Shown: in pieces, positions 9,068-18,692 of the stretch | How positions within the stretch are numbered: the first letter of the stretch is position 1 | Layout: every line of letters begins with the position of its first letter | Assembly (NCBI GenBank): GCA_963675055.2 | Contig: CAXXJE010000001.1 | Coordinates: 1 to 64,000 of the forward strand | Origin: PGYT01 sp963675055 | GTDB taxonomy: Bacteria; Bacteroidota; Ignavibacteria; Ignavibacteriales; Melioribacteraceae | Direction of reading: 5' to 3' | Length of the DNA: 64,000 bases | The notes under the pieces: model-generated | Databases searched by the model: none | Told to the model about the DNA's origin: nothing | Seen by the model: only the letters and a program-made list of their open reading frames with translations | Made by a program: the position numbers and the translations under genes

Positions 9068-9916
9068 CTACTTCTTCTTAGCTTCTAGTACCATATTAAG
9101 AAATTCAGCAGCAGCATCCTCATCATTTGTTTTCTCAGTAACAAAATCAGCGTGGTATTTTATTTCATTAATTGCATTCTGGACCGCAATAGCTAATGCA
9201 CCGGTTTCAAAAAGTTTTCTATCGTTATGCCAATCTCCCATAACAGCAGTTTCACCGACACTTATACCAAGATGTTTGGCTAATCTTTTAAGACCTGTTC
9301 CTTTATCAGTTCCCGATTTTCTGACCTCTACATAATAGAGGTCACCTCTGCTGTGTGATTTATAATATGAGGCCCCCAAACCAAATGTGTACGGAAACAT
9401 CATCCGTCTATGAAAGAGTTTCACAGAGTCTTTCATATCTCCCGCAACTACAACTTCTAGAGTTTTATCAAGATAGTGTTCGTAGGAATCAACTTCAACA
9501 TATTTTGCACCGAATTTATCAAGCATTTCCGGAATGGTTGAATTATGATCAGTATAAAATATTGCGTCCCCATGGCAGAGAGCAATTTTCAGCAATAAAC
9601 TGTCGGCATATTTCACTGCTTTCCTAACAAACCTTGGGTGGATAGAAGATTCAAAAATCAACTCTCCTTTAGGATAACTTTTAATGAGAGAGCCATCAAG
9701 CGAAATCAATGGTGTGTGGAGACCCAGAGTATCAGCATGTTCAGTAATAGCGCTGTGCAGTCGTCCGGATGCAAATGAGAACCGTACACCAAGTTTACGC
9801 AATTCGGTTATTAGCTCTTTCGATTCCTTACCGACTTCATTATTATTGTTTAACAATGTCCCGTCCAAATCGAACACTATTAGCTTAATCTTTTTCAGTC
9901 TGTTTTTATCGATCAT
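9068..9916 (-). CDS. HAD-superfamily hydrolase, Cof-type
   Basis: A 282-residue cytoplasmic phosphatase of the Cof/IIB branch of the HAD superfamily. Motif I 'LIVFDLDGTLLNNNNEV' provides Asp16 and Asp18; motif II lies in 'FSFASGR'; motif III is a lysine near 205 ('SGTDKGTGL'); motif IV is 'MGDWHNDRKLF' at 226-236. The alpha/beta cap typical of Cof proteins fills the middle. Such enzymes dephosphorylate sugar phosphates or cofactors such as FMN and PLP, with broad specificity. The ATG at 9916 overlaps the end of the upstream symporter gene by 11 bases, suggesting co-translation with it. Confidence 0.88.
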   Translation of the reverse strand: MIDKNRLKKIKLIVFDLDGTLLNNNNEVGKESKELITELRKLGVRFSFASGRLHSAITEHADTLGLHTPLISLDGSLIKSYPKGELIFESSIHPRFVRKAVKYADSLLLKIALCHGDAIFYTDHNSTIPEMLDKFGAKYVEVDSYEHYLDKTLEVVVAGDMKDSVKLFHRRMMFPYTFGLGASYYKSHSRGDLYYVEVRKSGTDKGTGLKRLAKHLGISVGETAVMGDWHNDRKLFETGALAIAVQNAINEIKYHADFVTEKTNDEDAAAEFLNMVLEAKKK

Positions 9917-11846
9917 CAGAAACGTTGTTTTGTTTAGATATATTAAAATAAATTATTAGTACCGCCAAACATCCGATGAATAAGAATATAAATCCGGATA
10001 CGTATTCCTGCAATATAATTCTTCCTGATGCAAATAGGAAAGCGTAAACAATAACTACACCTGCAATCCAATTAATAAACAATTTCCCATATCCTGTATC
10101 AGCTTTCACTTCGGGATATTTCTTAGCGTAAGCTTTCCAGCCAATGCCGCCGGGATGTATCTTTTTATAAAACGCACCAACAACTTTTTCTTCGGCCGGT
10201 TTGGTTATAAAAGTAACAGCCAGCCATACGATTGTAGTGCCAAGCACGGTAGGATAAAGTGTCATAGGAGACTCCATGCCAAAACCATAATGCGCAATAG
10301 GATAGATAATCAGCGGAGCAATCATGGCCGATATTTCAGACCAGGCATTTATTCTCCACCAGTACCATCTGAGAATTAGAACGGCTCCAAGACCGGCGCT
10401 GGCATTTATTATAAATTCCCAGGCTCCCGAAATTGTATTTAAAAGGTATCTTGTTATAAATAGTGAACAAATCATTAGGATAATTATGGCAATCCTTGAG
10501 ATCAGCACATAGTGCTTCTCTGTTTCATCTTTTTTAATAAATCTTCTGTACAAGTCATTTATTAGATAAGATGTGCCCCAATTAAGCTGCGAAGCAATAG
10601 TTGACATATAAGCGGCCAGAAATACTGCAATAAGCAATCCGAGTAACCCGGCAGGCAGATAGCGCACCATTAATTTTGGAAAGATTTTTCCCGGGTCCAC
10701 CGTATTCTCAAAACTTTCATAGAATTCTTGATCTTCGAAGGCCTGGATTTTAGAATATAATTCAGTATCGCTCTGATAACCAGCATATTCATTTTTATTA
10801 ATTTTATAATCTCTATATATTTCAAAAGCTTCCTGATATTCGGCAACAATGTTCTGATTTTTAATTTGATCAACACTCAATCTGGGCAAGAGAACAAGTC
10901 CGCCGAGCGCAACAATTATCCATGGCCATGGACGAACACAGTAATGAGCAATAGTAAACCATAATGTTGCAAATAATGAATGCGACTCGCTTTTAGCAGA
11001 CATCATTCGCTGCGCGATATATCCGCCGCCGCCGGGATCCGAACCGGGATACCATGATGACCACCATTGAAGTCCGATATGAGCTATAAATGCTCCGGCA
11101 GAAATAGCAAGAGTGCCGCCAAGAAGCGGATCAACGGAAGCATCTCCAAGCACCGGAGTAAAATCGAATACCCAGTCTGAAAGCTTCGTTTTTATCCCGG
11201 CTATTCCACCAACTTCCGGGATATCCACAACTAGTACTGCAAGTATTATACATCCGGCCATAGCAATAAAAAACTGCAGAGCATCAATTCTGGCGGTACC
11301 GAGTAAACCTGAAGCAGAAGCATAAACTGATATAATAACCATGCAAATTACCACCAGCATAAATGCATCCATACCCGGGATGGTTACCTGGAAAATCTTT
11401 TCCATGGCTTTGTTCACCCAGGCCAGTACAATACTGTTCATAAACAGGCCAAGATACAAAGCTCTAAATCCCCTTAACGCAGCGGCTGCTTTACCGGAAT
11501 ACCTTATTTCAACGAATTCAACATCAGTTAATATGCCTGCGCGCCTCCACAGTTTTGCGAAGAAAAAAACTGTGAGCATTCCTCCAATAGCTGTGTTCCA
11601 CCACAACCAGTTTCCGGCAATTCCGTTCTTAGCGATAAGTTCTGTAACTGCCAGCGGAGTGTCTGCAGCAAAAGTTGTTGCGACCATGGCTGTTCCTGCC
11701 AGCCACCAGGGCATATTCCTCCCCGAAAGGAAAAACTGGCTGGTATCTTTTCCGGCACTTTTAGAGTAGTAAGCCGCAATACCAAAAACAATAGCAAAAT
11801 AGATGATGATTACGAGCCAATCGTAGATGTTTAGTCCAAGTATCAT
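9906..11846 (-). CDS. Sodium:solute symporter (SSS family)
   Basis: A 646-residue inner-membrane transporter with about 13-15 hydrophobic helices. The N-terminus 'AAYYSKSAGKDTSQFFLSGR' followed by 'MPWWLAGTAMVATTFAADTP' is the standard opening of the sodium:solute symporter family. A hydrophilic insertion of about 80 residues (roughly 325-400, rich in Tyr, Glu and Lys) interrupts the helices and is longer than in PutP-type proteins. The transported solute cannot be predicted. It lies 20 bases downstream of another, shorter SSS gene, to which it is only distantly similar, and overlaps the following HAD phosphatase gene. Confidence 0.9.
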   Translation of the reverse strand: MILGLNIYDWLVIIIYFAIVFGIAAYYSKSAGKDTSQFFLSGRNMPWWLAGTAMVATTFAADTPLAVTELIAKNGIAGNWLWWNTAIGGMLTVFFFAKLWRRAGILTDVEFVEIRYSGKAAAALRGFRALYLGLFMNSIVLAWVNKAMEKIFQVTIPGMDAFMLVVICMVIISVYASASGLLGTARIDALQFFIAMAGCIILAVLVVDIPEVGGIAGIKTKLSDWVFDFTPVLGDASVDPLLGGTLAISAGAFIAHIGLQWWSSWYPGSDPGGGGYIAQRMMSAKSESHSLFATLWFTIAHYCVRPWPWIIVALGGLVLLPRLSVDQIKNQNIVAEYQEAFEIYRDYKINKNEYAGYQSDTELYSKIQAFEDQEFYESFENTVDPGKIFPKLMVRYLPAGLLGLLIAVFLAAYMSTIASQLNWGTSYLINDLYRRFIKKDETEKHYVLISRIAIIILMICSLFITRYLLNTISGAWEFIINASAGLGAVLILRWYWWRINAWSEISAMIAPLIIYPIAHYGFGMESPMTLYPTVLGTTIVWLAVTFITKPAEEKVVGAFYKKIHPGGIGWKAYAKKYPEVKADTGYGKLFINWIAGVVIVYAFLFASGRIILQEYVSGFIFLFIGCLAVLIIYFNISKQNNVSDDR

Positions 11847-11866
11847 AACAGGTATAGTATTAGTAA

Positions 11867-13321
11867 TTATTTTCTGTTCGAAAGAAGACTCAGGAATTTA
11901 CCGATTGCCAGCGTTGCAATCACACCAACAAGAGTATACCAGGTCCAGGCAACAAGCTGAAGGGAGATAACTGTTATCATTATTAAAATTCCCCCGGTGA
12001 AACCGGCAAGTGCATCCTCTTGCCTGGCTTTTTTTACGAACAGTCCGAGCATAAATGTACCGAGCAGTCCCCCGTAAGTAAATGATGCAATACTCAATGC
12101 CAATTCAACAACTGCATCCGGTGATTCCATAAAGAGTATTGCAGACCCAACAAGTAAAACTGCCCACATAATTGTAAAGAGTCTTGAGATACGTAACTCT
12201 TCAGATTCGGAGATGGACTGCTTAAAGGGTTTATATAAATCCAGCATTGTTGACGAAGATAGTGAGGACATCGATCCGGCCAGTGTAGAAAGAGCCGCAG
12301 CAAAAAGTCCGGCAATAATTAACCCGGAAACTCCTGGCGGGAGAGATTCAATAATAAATTTTGGAAATATTTCATCGGCTTTTAAAAGACCAATGGATGA
12401 AAGATCGTAAGTTCCGTAGTATGCGTAAAGCAGAACACCCACGAATAGAAAGATAACAAACTGAAATATCACAATAATCCCGCTTCCGACTATTGCTTTA
12501 CGACTGTCTTTCAGTTCCTTGATTGTTAATAGTCTCTGTACTATAAGCTGGTCCGTGCCGTGAGATGCCATTGAAAGGAAAGCGCCACCGATCAATCCCC
12601 CGAAAAGGGTATACGGATCACCGAAAAACTCTTTAATCCCGCTGCTCATTCCGAGGTTAATAACATCAAACTTCTGCGCAATAGCCTCAGCATTGAATAC
12701 CCCGGTTAAACCATCCGGCAAATAGCTGTTTGCTAAAAATATTATAGCTGCAAGAGCCCCACCGATATATATGAACATCTGAATTACATCGACCCATATT
12801 ACTCCCTTTACACCGCCGACATATGTATAAATCAACGCAACTATTGCGATAATAATTATCGCTGCCGGGTAACTGATATCGAGCATAAGTTTTAATGGTA
12901 TAGCAGTCGCAAATAACCTTACTCCGTCAGCTGCAGTTCTCGTAAACAGAAATACGATTGATGAAAATGATCTGGTTTTGCTGCCGAATCGGTTTTCCAG
13001 ATAGGCATAAGCAGTATTAATCTCACCCTTATAGTATGCCGGAAGGAAAAAGGTTGCAACAACAATTCTACCTAAAAGGTAACCCACGGTTACCTGCAGG
13101 AAATTGAAATTGGTAAGGTACGCCAATCCGGGGATTGAAATAAATGTTAGTGTACTAGTTTCTGCAGCAACAATGGAAAAGCATACTGCCCACCATTGTA
13201 CGGATTTCGAGCCCTGGAAATAATCTTTGGCTGATTTCTGTTTGCCTCCTTTAAATATTCCAAGGAGCGCTATACCTATCAGGTAAATTGCAATTATAAA
13301 ATAGTCGATTGTGTGGTTCAC
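11867..13321 (-). CDS. Sodium:solute symporter (SSS family)
   Basis: A 484-residue inner-membrane protein with about 13 hydrophobic helices, the normal PutP/SGLT-like length. Family marks include 'SAKDYFQGSKSVQWWAVCFS', 'IVAAETSTLTFISIPG' and 'YVGGVKGVIWVDVIQMFIYI'. The start is a GTG at 13321; no better ATG is available upstream. It likely couples sodium entry to uptake of a small organic solute such as a sugar, amino acid or pantothenate-like compound. The tandem placement with a second SSS gene suggests two related substrates or a duplicated transport function. A STAS-domain gene lies 13 bases upstream. Confidence 0.9.
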   Translation of the reverse strand: MNHTIDYFIIAIYLIGIALLGIFKGGKQKSAKDYFQGSKSVQWWAVCFSIVAAETSTLTFISIPGLAYLTNFNFLQVTVGYLLGRIVVATFFLPAYYKGEINTAYAYLENRFGSKTRSFSSIVFLFTRTAADGVRLFATAIPLKLMLDISYPAAIIIIAIVALIYTYVGGVKGVIWVDVIQMFIYIGGALAAIIFLANSYLPDGLTGVFNAEAIAQKFDVINLGMSSGIKEFFGDPYTLFGGLIGGAFLSMASHGTDQLIVQRLLTIKELKDSRKAIVGSGIIVIFQFVIFLFVGVLLYAYYGTYDLSSIGLLKADEIFPKFIIESLPPGVSGLIIAGLFAAALSTLAGSMSSLSSSTMLDLYKPFKQSISESEELRISRLFTIMWAVLLVGSAILFMESPDAVVELALSIASFTYGGLLGTFMLGLFVKKARQEDALAGFTGGILIMITVISLQLVAWTWYTLVGVIATLAIGKFLSLLSNRK

Positions 13322-13334
13322 TTATGGGAGCCGT

Positions 13335-13691
13335 TTAGTTTGATAATTCGCTGATCGCACTGTCGACATCTTTTGATATAGGAAGAATGCGATCGAGCTG
13401 GGAAATTTCAATTAACTTCTTTACATTTTTTGTGGGTGACGCGATTCTGATCTGTCCGTCATCTGCTTGTAATATTCTATATGCGAGAAGAATTGCACTT
13501 AATCCTGAACTATCGCAATATTCTACTTCTGACAAATCGAGAATAAGCTTTTTGGATTCTTCCGTATGCAATAATATAGTAAATTCACCTTTCACCAAGC
13601 CGGCAATTTGCGAGTCGAAACGTTTTTCATTTAGCTTGAAAACTGAAACATCCCCAATTCGCTTTAACTCAAAATTAAAATTTTCACTCAT
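13335..13691 (-). CDS. STAS-domain protein, anti-sigma factor antagonist type
   Basis: A 118-residue single STAS domain of the SpoIIAA/RsbV kind. The signature 'LILDLSEVEYCDSSGLSAIL' (residues 49-68) holds the Asp-Ser-Ser-Gly motif at 60-63, in which one of the serines is the site phosphorylated by a partner anti-sigma kinase in this family. It acts in the cytosol as a phosphorylation-dependent partner switch. No HATPase-type anti-sigma kinase or PP2C phosphatase is encoded nearby, so the regulated factor is unknown. It precedes the SSS transporter gene by 13 bases. Confidence 0.88.
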   Translation of the reverse strand: MSENFNFELKRIGDVSVFKLNEKRFDSQIAGLVKGEFTILLHTEESKKLILDLSEVEYCDSSGLSAILLAYRILQADDGQIRIASPTKNVKKLIEISQLDRILPISKDVDSAISELSN

Positions 13692-13733
13692 AACGGTTAT
13701 ACTAAATTATTAGCTGAAAATATTACAAAACAA

Positions 13734-14258
13734 TTAAAACATCTTAAATGAATTTAACAAATTTCTATATGAATTTTCATTATTTATTCGATTAGGAACC
13801 TGGAAATTGTAATATAAATCAGATTTGTCTTTTACAAATCCAACTCTGACTTCCGCATCGAAATAATTAGAAATCGCGCTGTAAAATAAATTATCGGCCC
13901 TATTCAAGTCAATAACAATATCAAATTGTTTTCCGCTGATAGTATTTTTTAATTCCTTTTTAGGAAGACCCAACCGGGAAATATCTTCTTCTCTAAATGT
14001 TATTGGTTTAACAGATTTATTGTTAATTAAACTCACCTTGTGCTCAGGAAGAAAAACATATACACTCTTATTTTCTGAAATAAATGCATCTAAAATCTCT
14101 TTTGCCTTTATAAGCTCAGACTCTTCATCTGGCATTATGATCAATATAGATAGGGAATTAGTGAAAAAGCCGCTGAATTTCACTTCAGGATAATTCTTTT
14201 TTCTAATATACCCGGTAAGAAGCTTGCCGGCTATTCCGTTTTTAATGTTTTCTAGCAT
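13734..14258 (-). CDS. Conserved hypothetical protein (DUF6913-like)
   Basis: A 174-residue soluble protein without signal peptide or membrane segments. Its layout is an amphipathic N-terminus, 'SILIIMPDEESELIKAKEIL' near residue 32 and 'FDIVIDLNRADNLFYSAISN' near 112. It ends with 'EVRVGFVKDKSDLYYNFQV', which resembles a small family of about 170-residue proteins common in Bacteroidetes (DUF6913) and also recalls the N-terminal half of GT9 enzymes. Function is unknown. It starts three bases after ligA ends, so it is probably in the ligA transcript. The family assignment is from memory of the pattern and is uncertain. Confidence 0.6.
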   Translation of the reverse strand: MLENIKNGIAGKLLTGYIRKKNYPEVKFSGFFTNSLSILIIMPDEESELIKAKEILDAFISENKSVYVFLPEHKVSLINNKSVKPITFREEDISRLGLPKKELKNTISGKQFDIVIDLNRADNLFYSAISNYFDAEVRVGFVKDKSDLYYNFQVPNRINNENSYRNLLNSFKMF

Positions 14259-14261
14259 ATA

Positions 14262-16283
14262 TTAGTCTGAAATTATTTTCAGGAAATCTTCTTCATCAAG
14301 AATAGTAACACCTAGCTTTAATGCCTTTTCATGTTTTGAACCGGGATTCTCCCCAACCACAATGTAATGAGTTTTAGAACTCACACTCGAAACTAATTTC
14401 CCACCTCGAGTTGTAATTTCTTCCTTGGCTTTTTCACGCGTCATTGAAACCAGAGTTCCTGTAAGTACAAATGATTTTCCCGATAGAGAATCTGACTTCT
14501 TCGAAACCGAGTCCTGTTTTAACGTAAGTCCTGCTTGTTCTAATCTTTCAATCAACTCAATGTTATGAGGCTCGTCAAAAAACCTGCCCACACTACTGCT
14601 TATACTATTACCAATATCATGAATTGATTCAATCTCTTCTTCACTTGCTTTCCTAAGAGCATCTAAGGAACTGAAATGATCTGCCAGTTTTTCCGCTGCT
14701 CCGCTGCCGACATAACGTATTCCGATTCCAAACAGAACTTTTGCAAAAGGCTTTTTCTTGCTTTCTTCTACAGCATTAAACAGGTTATTGACCTTCTTCT
14801 CGCCGAACCTTTCAAGATTGGTAATATCATCACGTTTATCTTTCAGATCATATATATCAGCATAGGATTTGAGATAGCCGAGGTCAACAAACTGATCAAT
14901 AATTGCTTCACCGAGACCTTCAATGTCTAATGCTCCTCTGGAAGCAAAATGCATTATACGACCCTTTACCTGTGCAGGGCATTCCGTATTCTCACAGTAA
15001 ATTGCCACTTCACCTTCCGGTTTAAATAGCTTTGAATTACATACGGGACAGTTTTCGGGCGGAGTAACAGGGAATGAACCTTTGCTTCGCTCATCGAGTA
15101 CAACAGCAGTCACTTTTGGAATTACATCGCCTCCCTTTTCAATCAGAACGATATCCCCTTCTCTAATGTCCTTACGATTGATCTCTTCAATATTATGCAA
15201 TGTAGCCCTGCTGACAGTCGATCCGGCTAAAAAGACCGGTTCAAGATCCGCAACCGGCGTCAACGCCCCGGTTCTGCCAACCTGCCATCTTATCTCGTGC
15301 AGTTTTGTCGTTGCCTGCTCAGCCTTAAATTTATATGCCACAGCCCATCTCGGAGACTTCGCAATGCTGCCGAGTTTCACCTGCTGCGCTATATCATTTA
15401 CTTTTATAACCACGCCATCTATTTCATACGGCAGTTCTCTGCGTCTCACTTCCCAGGAGTTACAATACTCAAGAACCTCATCTATATTTCTGCAAACTTT
15501 GTAATTACAGTTAACTTTAAATCCGAGTTTTTTCAGCTGCTCAAGGTTCTCGGACTGTGATTTAAATTCAATTGAAGGAGATAGAAGATAGTATACAAAT
15601 ATATCAAGCGGTCGTGCTGCAACAATTTTAGGATCCTGGAGTTTTATTGTTCCGGCCGTAGAATTCCTAGGATTTTTAAACAACGCTTCACCATTTTGTT
15701 CTCTTGACTCGTTAAGCCGCCTGAATCCCTCAGTGTCCATGAATATTTCGCCGCGAACTTCAAAACGATTTTTATATAATTCACCCGCACTGTCAGTATT
15801 TACAGAAAGCGGCACGCTTCTAATAGTTTTAACGTTATTGGTTATTTCTTCCCCGGTAGTACCATCTCCCCTTGTTGCGGCTGTAATAAGCCTACCAGAC
15901 TCAAAGGCGATGCTAACTGAAACCCCGTCAATTTTTAACTCTGTAACATACTCCAGGTTAGCAGTTTCTGAATCGGTAAGCGCGTCCCGAATCCTTTTAT
16001 CGAAAGCTAATAGGTCTTCCTTGCTGTAAGTATTAGAAAGACTAAGCATTGGTACGCTATGCTGAACAGATGGGAAATCTTTTGTTAGATCGGAGCCTAC
16101 ACGCTGAGTAGGAGAATCGGGAGAAAGGAACTGCGGATATTTTCGTTCCAACTCAAGCAGTTCTATATATAATTTATCATAATCATAATCGGAGATTGAA
16201 GGCACTGCAAGAACATAATAGTTATAATCATGCTGCCTGATTTCTTCCCTCAATTCGGTTATGCGGCGTTCAATTTGTTTCAT
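14262..16283 (-). CDS. ligA: NAD-dependent DNA ligase LigA
   Basis: A protein of about 673 residues, full length for LigA. It seals nicks in replication and repair using NAD+. Visible in order: the Ia domain with 'HDYNYYVLAVPSISDYDYD', the adenylated lysine in 'YVTELKIDGVSVSI' (near 117), an OB fold, a four-cysteine zinc finger ('CPVCNSKLF' then 'YCENTECPAQV'), a helix-hairpin-helix region with 'ALDIEGLGEAIIDQFVDLGY', and a C-terminal BRCT domain from about 600 ('LSGKSFVLTGTLVSMTREKA'). The ATG at 16283 is preferred over a TTG one codon upstream. It overlaps the end of the upstream rodZ-like gene by 14 bases. Confidence 0.97.
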   Translation of the reverse strand: MKQIERRITELREEIRQHDYNYYVLAVPSISDYDYDKLYIELLELERKYPQFLSPDSPTQRVGSDLTKDFPSVQHSVPMLSLSNTYSKEDLLAFDKRIRDALTDSETANLEYVTELKIDGVSVSIAFESGRLITAATRGDGTTGEEITNNVKTIRSVPLSVNTDSAGELYKNRFEVRGEIFMDTEGFRRLNESREQNGEALFKNPRNSTAGTIKLQDPKIVAARPLDIFVYYLLSPSIEFKSQSENLEQLKKLGFKVNCNYKVCRNIDEVLEYCNSWEVRRRELPYEIDGVVIKVNDIAQQVKLGSIAKSPRWAVAYKFKAEQATTKLHEIRWQVGRTGALTPVADLEPVFLAGSTVSRATLHNIEEINRKDIREGDIVLIEKGGDVIPKVTAVVLDERSKGSFPVTPPENCPVCNSKLFKPEGEVAIYCENTECPAQVKGRIMHFASRGALDIEGLGEAIIDQFVDLGYLKSYADIYDLKDKRDDITNLERFGEKKVNNLFNAVEESKKKPFAKVLFGIGIRYVGSGAAEKLADHFSSLDALRKASEEEIESIHDIGNSISSSVGRFFDEPHNIELIERLEQAGLTLKQDSVSKKSDSLSGKSFVLTGTLVSMTREKAKEEITTRGGKLVSSVSSKTHYIVVGENPGSKHEKALKLGVTILDEEDFLKIISD

Positions 16284-17148
16284 CAAGCTTGGTCTGACTG
16301 ATTCTTAAATACTTAATGCCGGTTGTATCGATTCTAATATTTTTTATCTCACCGATCTTTCCAATTAAATTAAGCGGAGTTCCGTTAAGTTCCAGATTGA
16401 TTCCTCCGGCATTTCCTATCAGTAAATTAAAAATTGAATCTGCGGTTACAGTTTTAGATTCATCCGGATTCAGGGTGAATTCCGATTGATCCTTTTCATC
16501 AGCTATAAGACGAATCCAAACTCTGGAGTTAGCGGTAATCTTTAAAGCAATACTATCCTGCCCGGAAACAACCTCTTTAGGCAGTTGCACAGAATCTTCA
16601 ACAACAAGTTCAAATCTCTCAACCGGCTCGGTTTTCTGAACTTCCGGCTTTTCAGCCGACTCAACAATTATCTTTCCTGCGTCACTACCGAAAACAAATA
16701 TATAAACAACAACGAGTACAATAATCAAAGCAGCTCCGATGATAAATAATCTCGGATCAGCCTTCTTTTTTTGCCCACTCTCATAGTATGGCGCTGCAAC
16801 GTTTTCAGAAGTGAAAACTACTTTTTTCGTCTCAGATTCTTCCTGCTTTTCGTCTTCAGATTTATCTTCTTCATTTTCATCAGCAGATTTATCAAATAAA
16901 TGTCCCGATTTTGCAAGATCGAACTTCTTCAGTGTCTCTTCCGGATTAAGACCAACAGTCTTTGCGTAACTTTTTATGAACGCACGCAAATATACTTCAT
17001 CAATAACTTCGAAGTTACATTCTTCAATTGCCTCAAGAAATTTAAGATCAATTCTGGTACGCTGAAACATTATCTGCAGGGTTAAATTGGAAGTCTCACG
17101 GGCTTTCTTTAATTCTTCGGAGAAATGTTTTAATTGTTCTGAGTTCAT
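16270..17148 (-). CDS. rodZ: RodZ-like helix-turn-helix membrane protein with DUF4115 domain
   Basis: A 292-residue bitopic protein. The cytoplasmic N-terminal domain (1-75) is the RodZ-type HTH_25 fold: 'ELKKARETSNLTLQIMFQR' and 'YLRAFIKSYAKTVGLNPEE'. An acidic linker (about 88-108, rich in Glu and Asp) leads to one membrane helix at about 134-154. The extracytoplasmic end (about 215-285, 'SRVWIRLIADEKDQSEFTL') matches the DUF4115 beta domain. RodZ anchors MreB and helps keep rod shape. No mreB is in the window. It lies between rsmB and ligA and overlaps ligA. Confidence 0.85.
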   Translation of the reverse strand: MNSEQLKHFSEELKKARETSNLTLQIMFQRTRIDLKFLEAIEECNFEVIDEVYLRAFIKSYAKTVGLNPEETLKKFDLAKSGHLFDKSADENEEDKSEDEKQEESETKKVVFTSENVAAPYYESGQKKKADPRLFIIGAALIIVLVVVYIFVFGSDAGKIIVESAEKPEVQKTEPVERFELVVEDSVQLPKEVVSGQDSIALKITANSRVWIRLIADEKDQSEFTLNPDESKTVTADSIFNLLIGNAGGINLELNGTPLNLIGKIGEIKNIRIDTTGIKYLRISQTKLDETN

Positions 17149-17166
17149 GGAAACATTCTCAAATTA

Positions 17167-18531
17167 TCATTTAATTCGTTTTATCTTTGCTGCAAACGCC
17201 CCATCAATAGAATGAATATGGGGATAAGTTTGTACGCAACCGTTGCTATCCAGCAGGTTTTCGTCAAATTTTTCTTTTGCACTAACAAATTCAAAATCGG
17301 GATTCCCGGAGAGGAAGGTTTTGATGATTTCAAAATTCTCGTCCGGTTCCACAGTACAGGTACTGTAGACAAGAAATCCGCCCGGCTTAACCAATCTTGC
17401 TCCATTTGCCAGCAGTTCCCTCTGCAGTACATTCATCTTTCTGATATCGCCGAGATCCCGTTTCCATTTAATATCCGGCTTTTTAGTAAGAGTACCAAGT
17501 CCGGAACACGGGGCATCAACAAGCACTTTATCGAAAAGATCATCTTTGTATTCGGAAGAATCAACTTCCTTAAAGGTAATATTCTTCGCTCCGAGTCTAT
17601 CCATATTCCTTTTAAGTATTTCGAGCCTGCTTTCATATTTATCCAAAGCAACAAGTTCACCTTCATTATTCATCAATTCCGCTAGCAGTCCTGTTTTACC
17701 ACCGGGGGCAGCACATAGATCCAAAACGCGCTCACCAGGTTTGGGATCTAACAGGTAACATGGGAATCCTGTACTCTCGTCCTGAATTGAAAAGTATCCT
17801 TTACCAAAATAATCCCAATCAGCAATGTTTGTTAGATTATGGAGCCTAACAAAATTCGGCAGATAGCTGGATTTACTAAATTTCAACTGTACTTTGTCAA
17901 GCAAATTTGACATTTCATCAAGATTAGTTCTGAGCGAATTAATCCTTAAATACAGAGTTGGTTTTTCGTTATTGGACTTTAACAATTCCTCTGTGAATTT
18001 TTCGCCAAATCTGTTAACCCATCTTTTAACAAGCCAGCCCGGATGGGAATAGTAAGCACTCAGAAAATTGTTGAAGTCTTCTTCCTTATCAGGGTATCTG
18101 ATTCCATCCTTGTTTCGAATAATATTGCGAAGAACCGCGTTTGTCAAATCCGCAGGTTTTTTGCCCTGCAGCTTTTTAACAAATTCAACGGACTCATTTA
18201 CCGCTGCATAATCAGGCACTCTATCCAGAAACAAAATCTGGTACAAAGCAACTCTCATAGCGTTTTTGATATTCGGTATACACTTCGAAAACTGGCCTTT
18301 GTAAAATCCGTTTAGAATCCAGTCAATTCTTCCGAGATGCCTTATTACACCGTGAACTATTTCAAACAGTAATGCTTTATCATGACCTTTTAACTCAGAA
18401 TTCTTAATTTCGATTTCCAGCATTTTATCGAGATATGCATCAGTTCTGTCAATTCTGTTTAGAATCTTTACAGCGAGTCCTCTTACTCCTTCATACAAAT
18501 TTAGATTCGTATATTTTAATGTTTCGCTCAT
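17167..18531 (-). CDS. rsmB: 16S rRNA (cytosine-C5) methyltransferase RsmB
   Basis: A 454-residue enzyme that methylates C967 of 16S rRNA with S-adenosylmethionine. The N-terminal NusB-like RNA-binding domain (about 10-150) includes 'KALLFEIVHGVIRHLGRIDW' and 'YQILFLDRVPDYAAVNESVE'. The C-terminal Rossmann domain has the SAM motif 'VLDLCAAPGGKTGLLAELM', the catalytic base-contacting cysteine in 'DAPCSGLGTL' and the second conserved cysteine in 'YSTCTVEPDENFE'. All expected residues are present. A possible promoter lies at 18584-18613. Confidence 0.95.
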   Translation of the reverse strand: MSETLKYTNLNLYEGVRGLAVKILNRIDRTDAYLDKMLEIEIKNSELKGHDKALLFEIVHGVIRHLGRIDWILNGFYKGQFSKCIPNIKNAMRVALYQILFLDRVPDYAAVNESVEFVKKLQGKKPADLTNAVLRNIIRNKDGIRYPDKEEDFNNFLSAYYSHPGWLVKRWVNRFGEKFTEELLKSNNEKPTLYLRINSLRTNLDEMSNLLDKVQLKFSKSSYLPNFVRLHNLTNIADWDYFGKGYFSIQDESTGFPCYLLDPKPGERVLDLCAAPGGKTGLLAELMNNEGELVALDKYESRLEILKRNMDRLGAKNITFKEVDSSEYKDDLFDKVLVDAPCSGLGTLTKKPDIKWKRDLGDIRKMNVLQRELLANGARLVKPGGFLVYSTCTVEPDENFEIIKTFLSGNPDFEFVSAKEKFDENLLDSNGCVQTYPHIHSIDGAFAAKIKRIK

Positions 18532-18583
18532 GACTATTTTTCACCTAACAAATCGAATAATTACCACAAAAACGTGAATAAGT

Positions 18584-18613
18584 AAAATACTCAGTAATAG
18601 AATTAAATTCCAA
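18584..18613 (-). promoter_or_regulatory. Candidate sigma-70-type promoter for rsmB
   Basis: On the minus strand TTGGAA and TATTTT are separated by 18 bases, ending about 50 bases upstream of the rsmB ATG and just after the rpmE2 terminator. The match is moderate and the region is A+T rich, so chance is possible. Confidence 0.3.
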
Positions 18614-18644
18614 AAATATGGTTTAAGCAGGTGGGTAATATATA

Positions 18645-18671
18645 TAAAAAAAGCCGCAAAAATGCGGCTTT
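18645..18671 (-). terminator. Intrinsic terminator after rpmE2
   Basis: On the minus strand a 9-bp perfect stem (AAAGCCGCA with TGCGGCTTT, loop of four bases) is followed at once by a run of T residues. It begins 22 bases after the rpmE2 stop codon and separates rpmE2 from rsmB. Confidence 0.88.
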
Positions 18672-18692
18672 AAAATCTTAAAGAGACAAATT

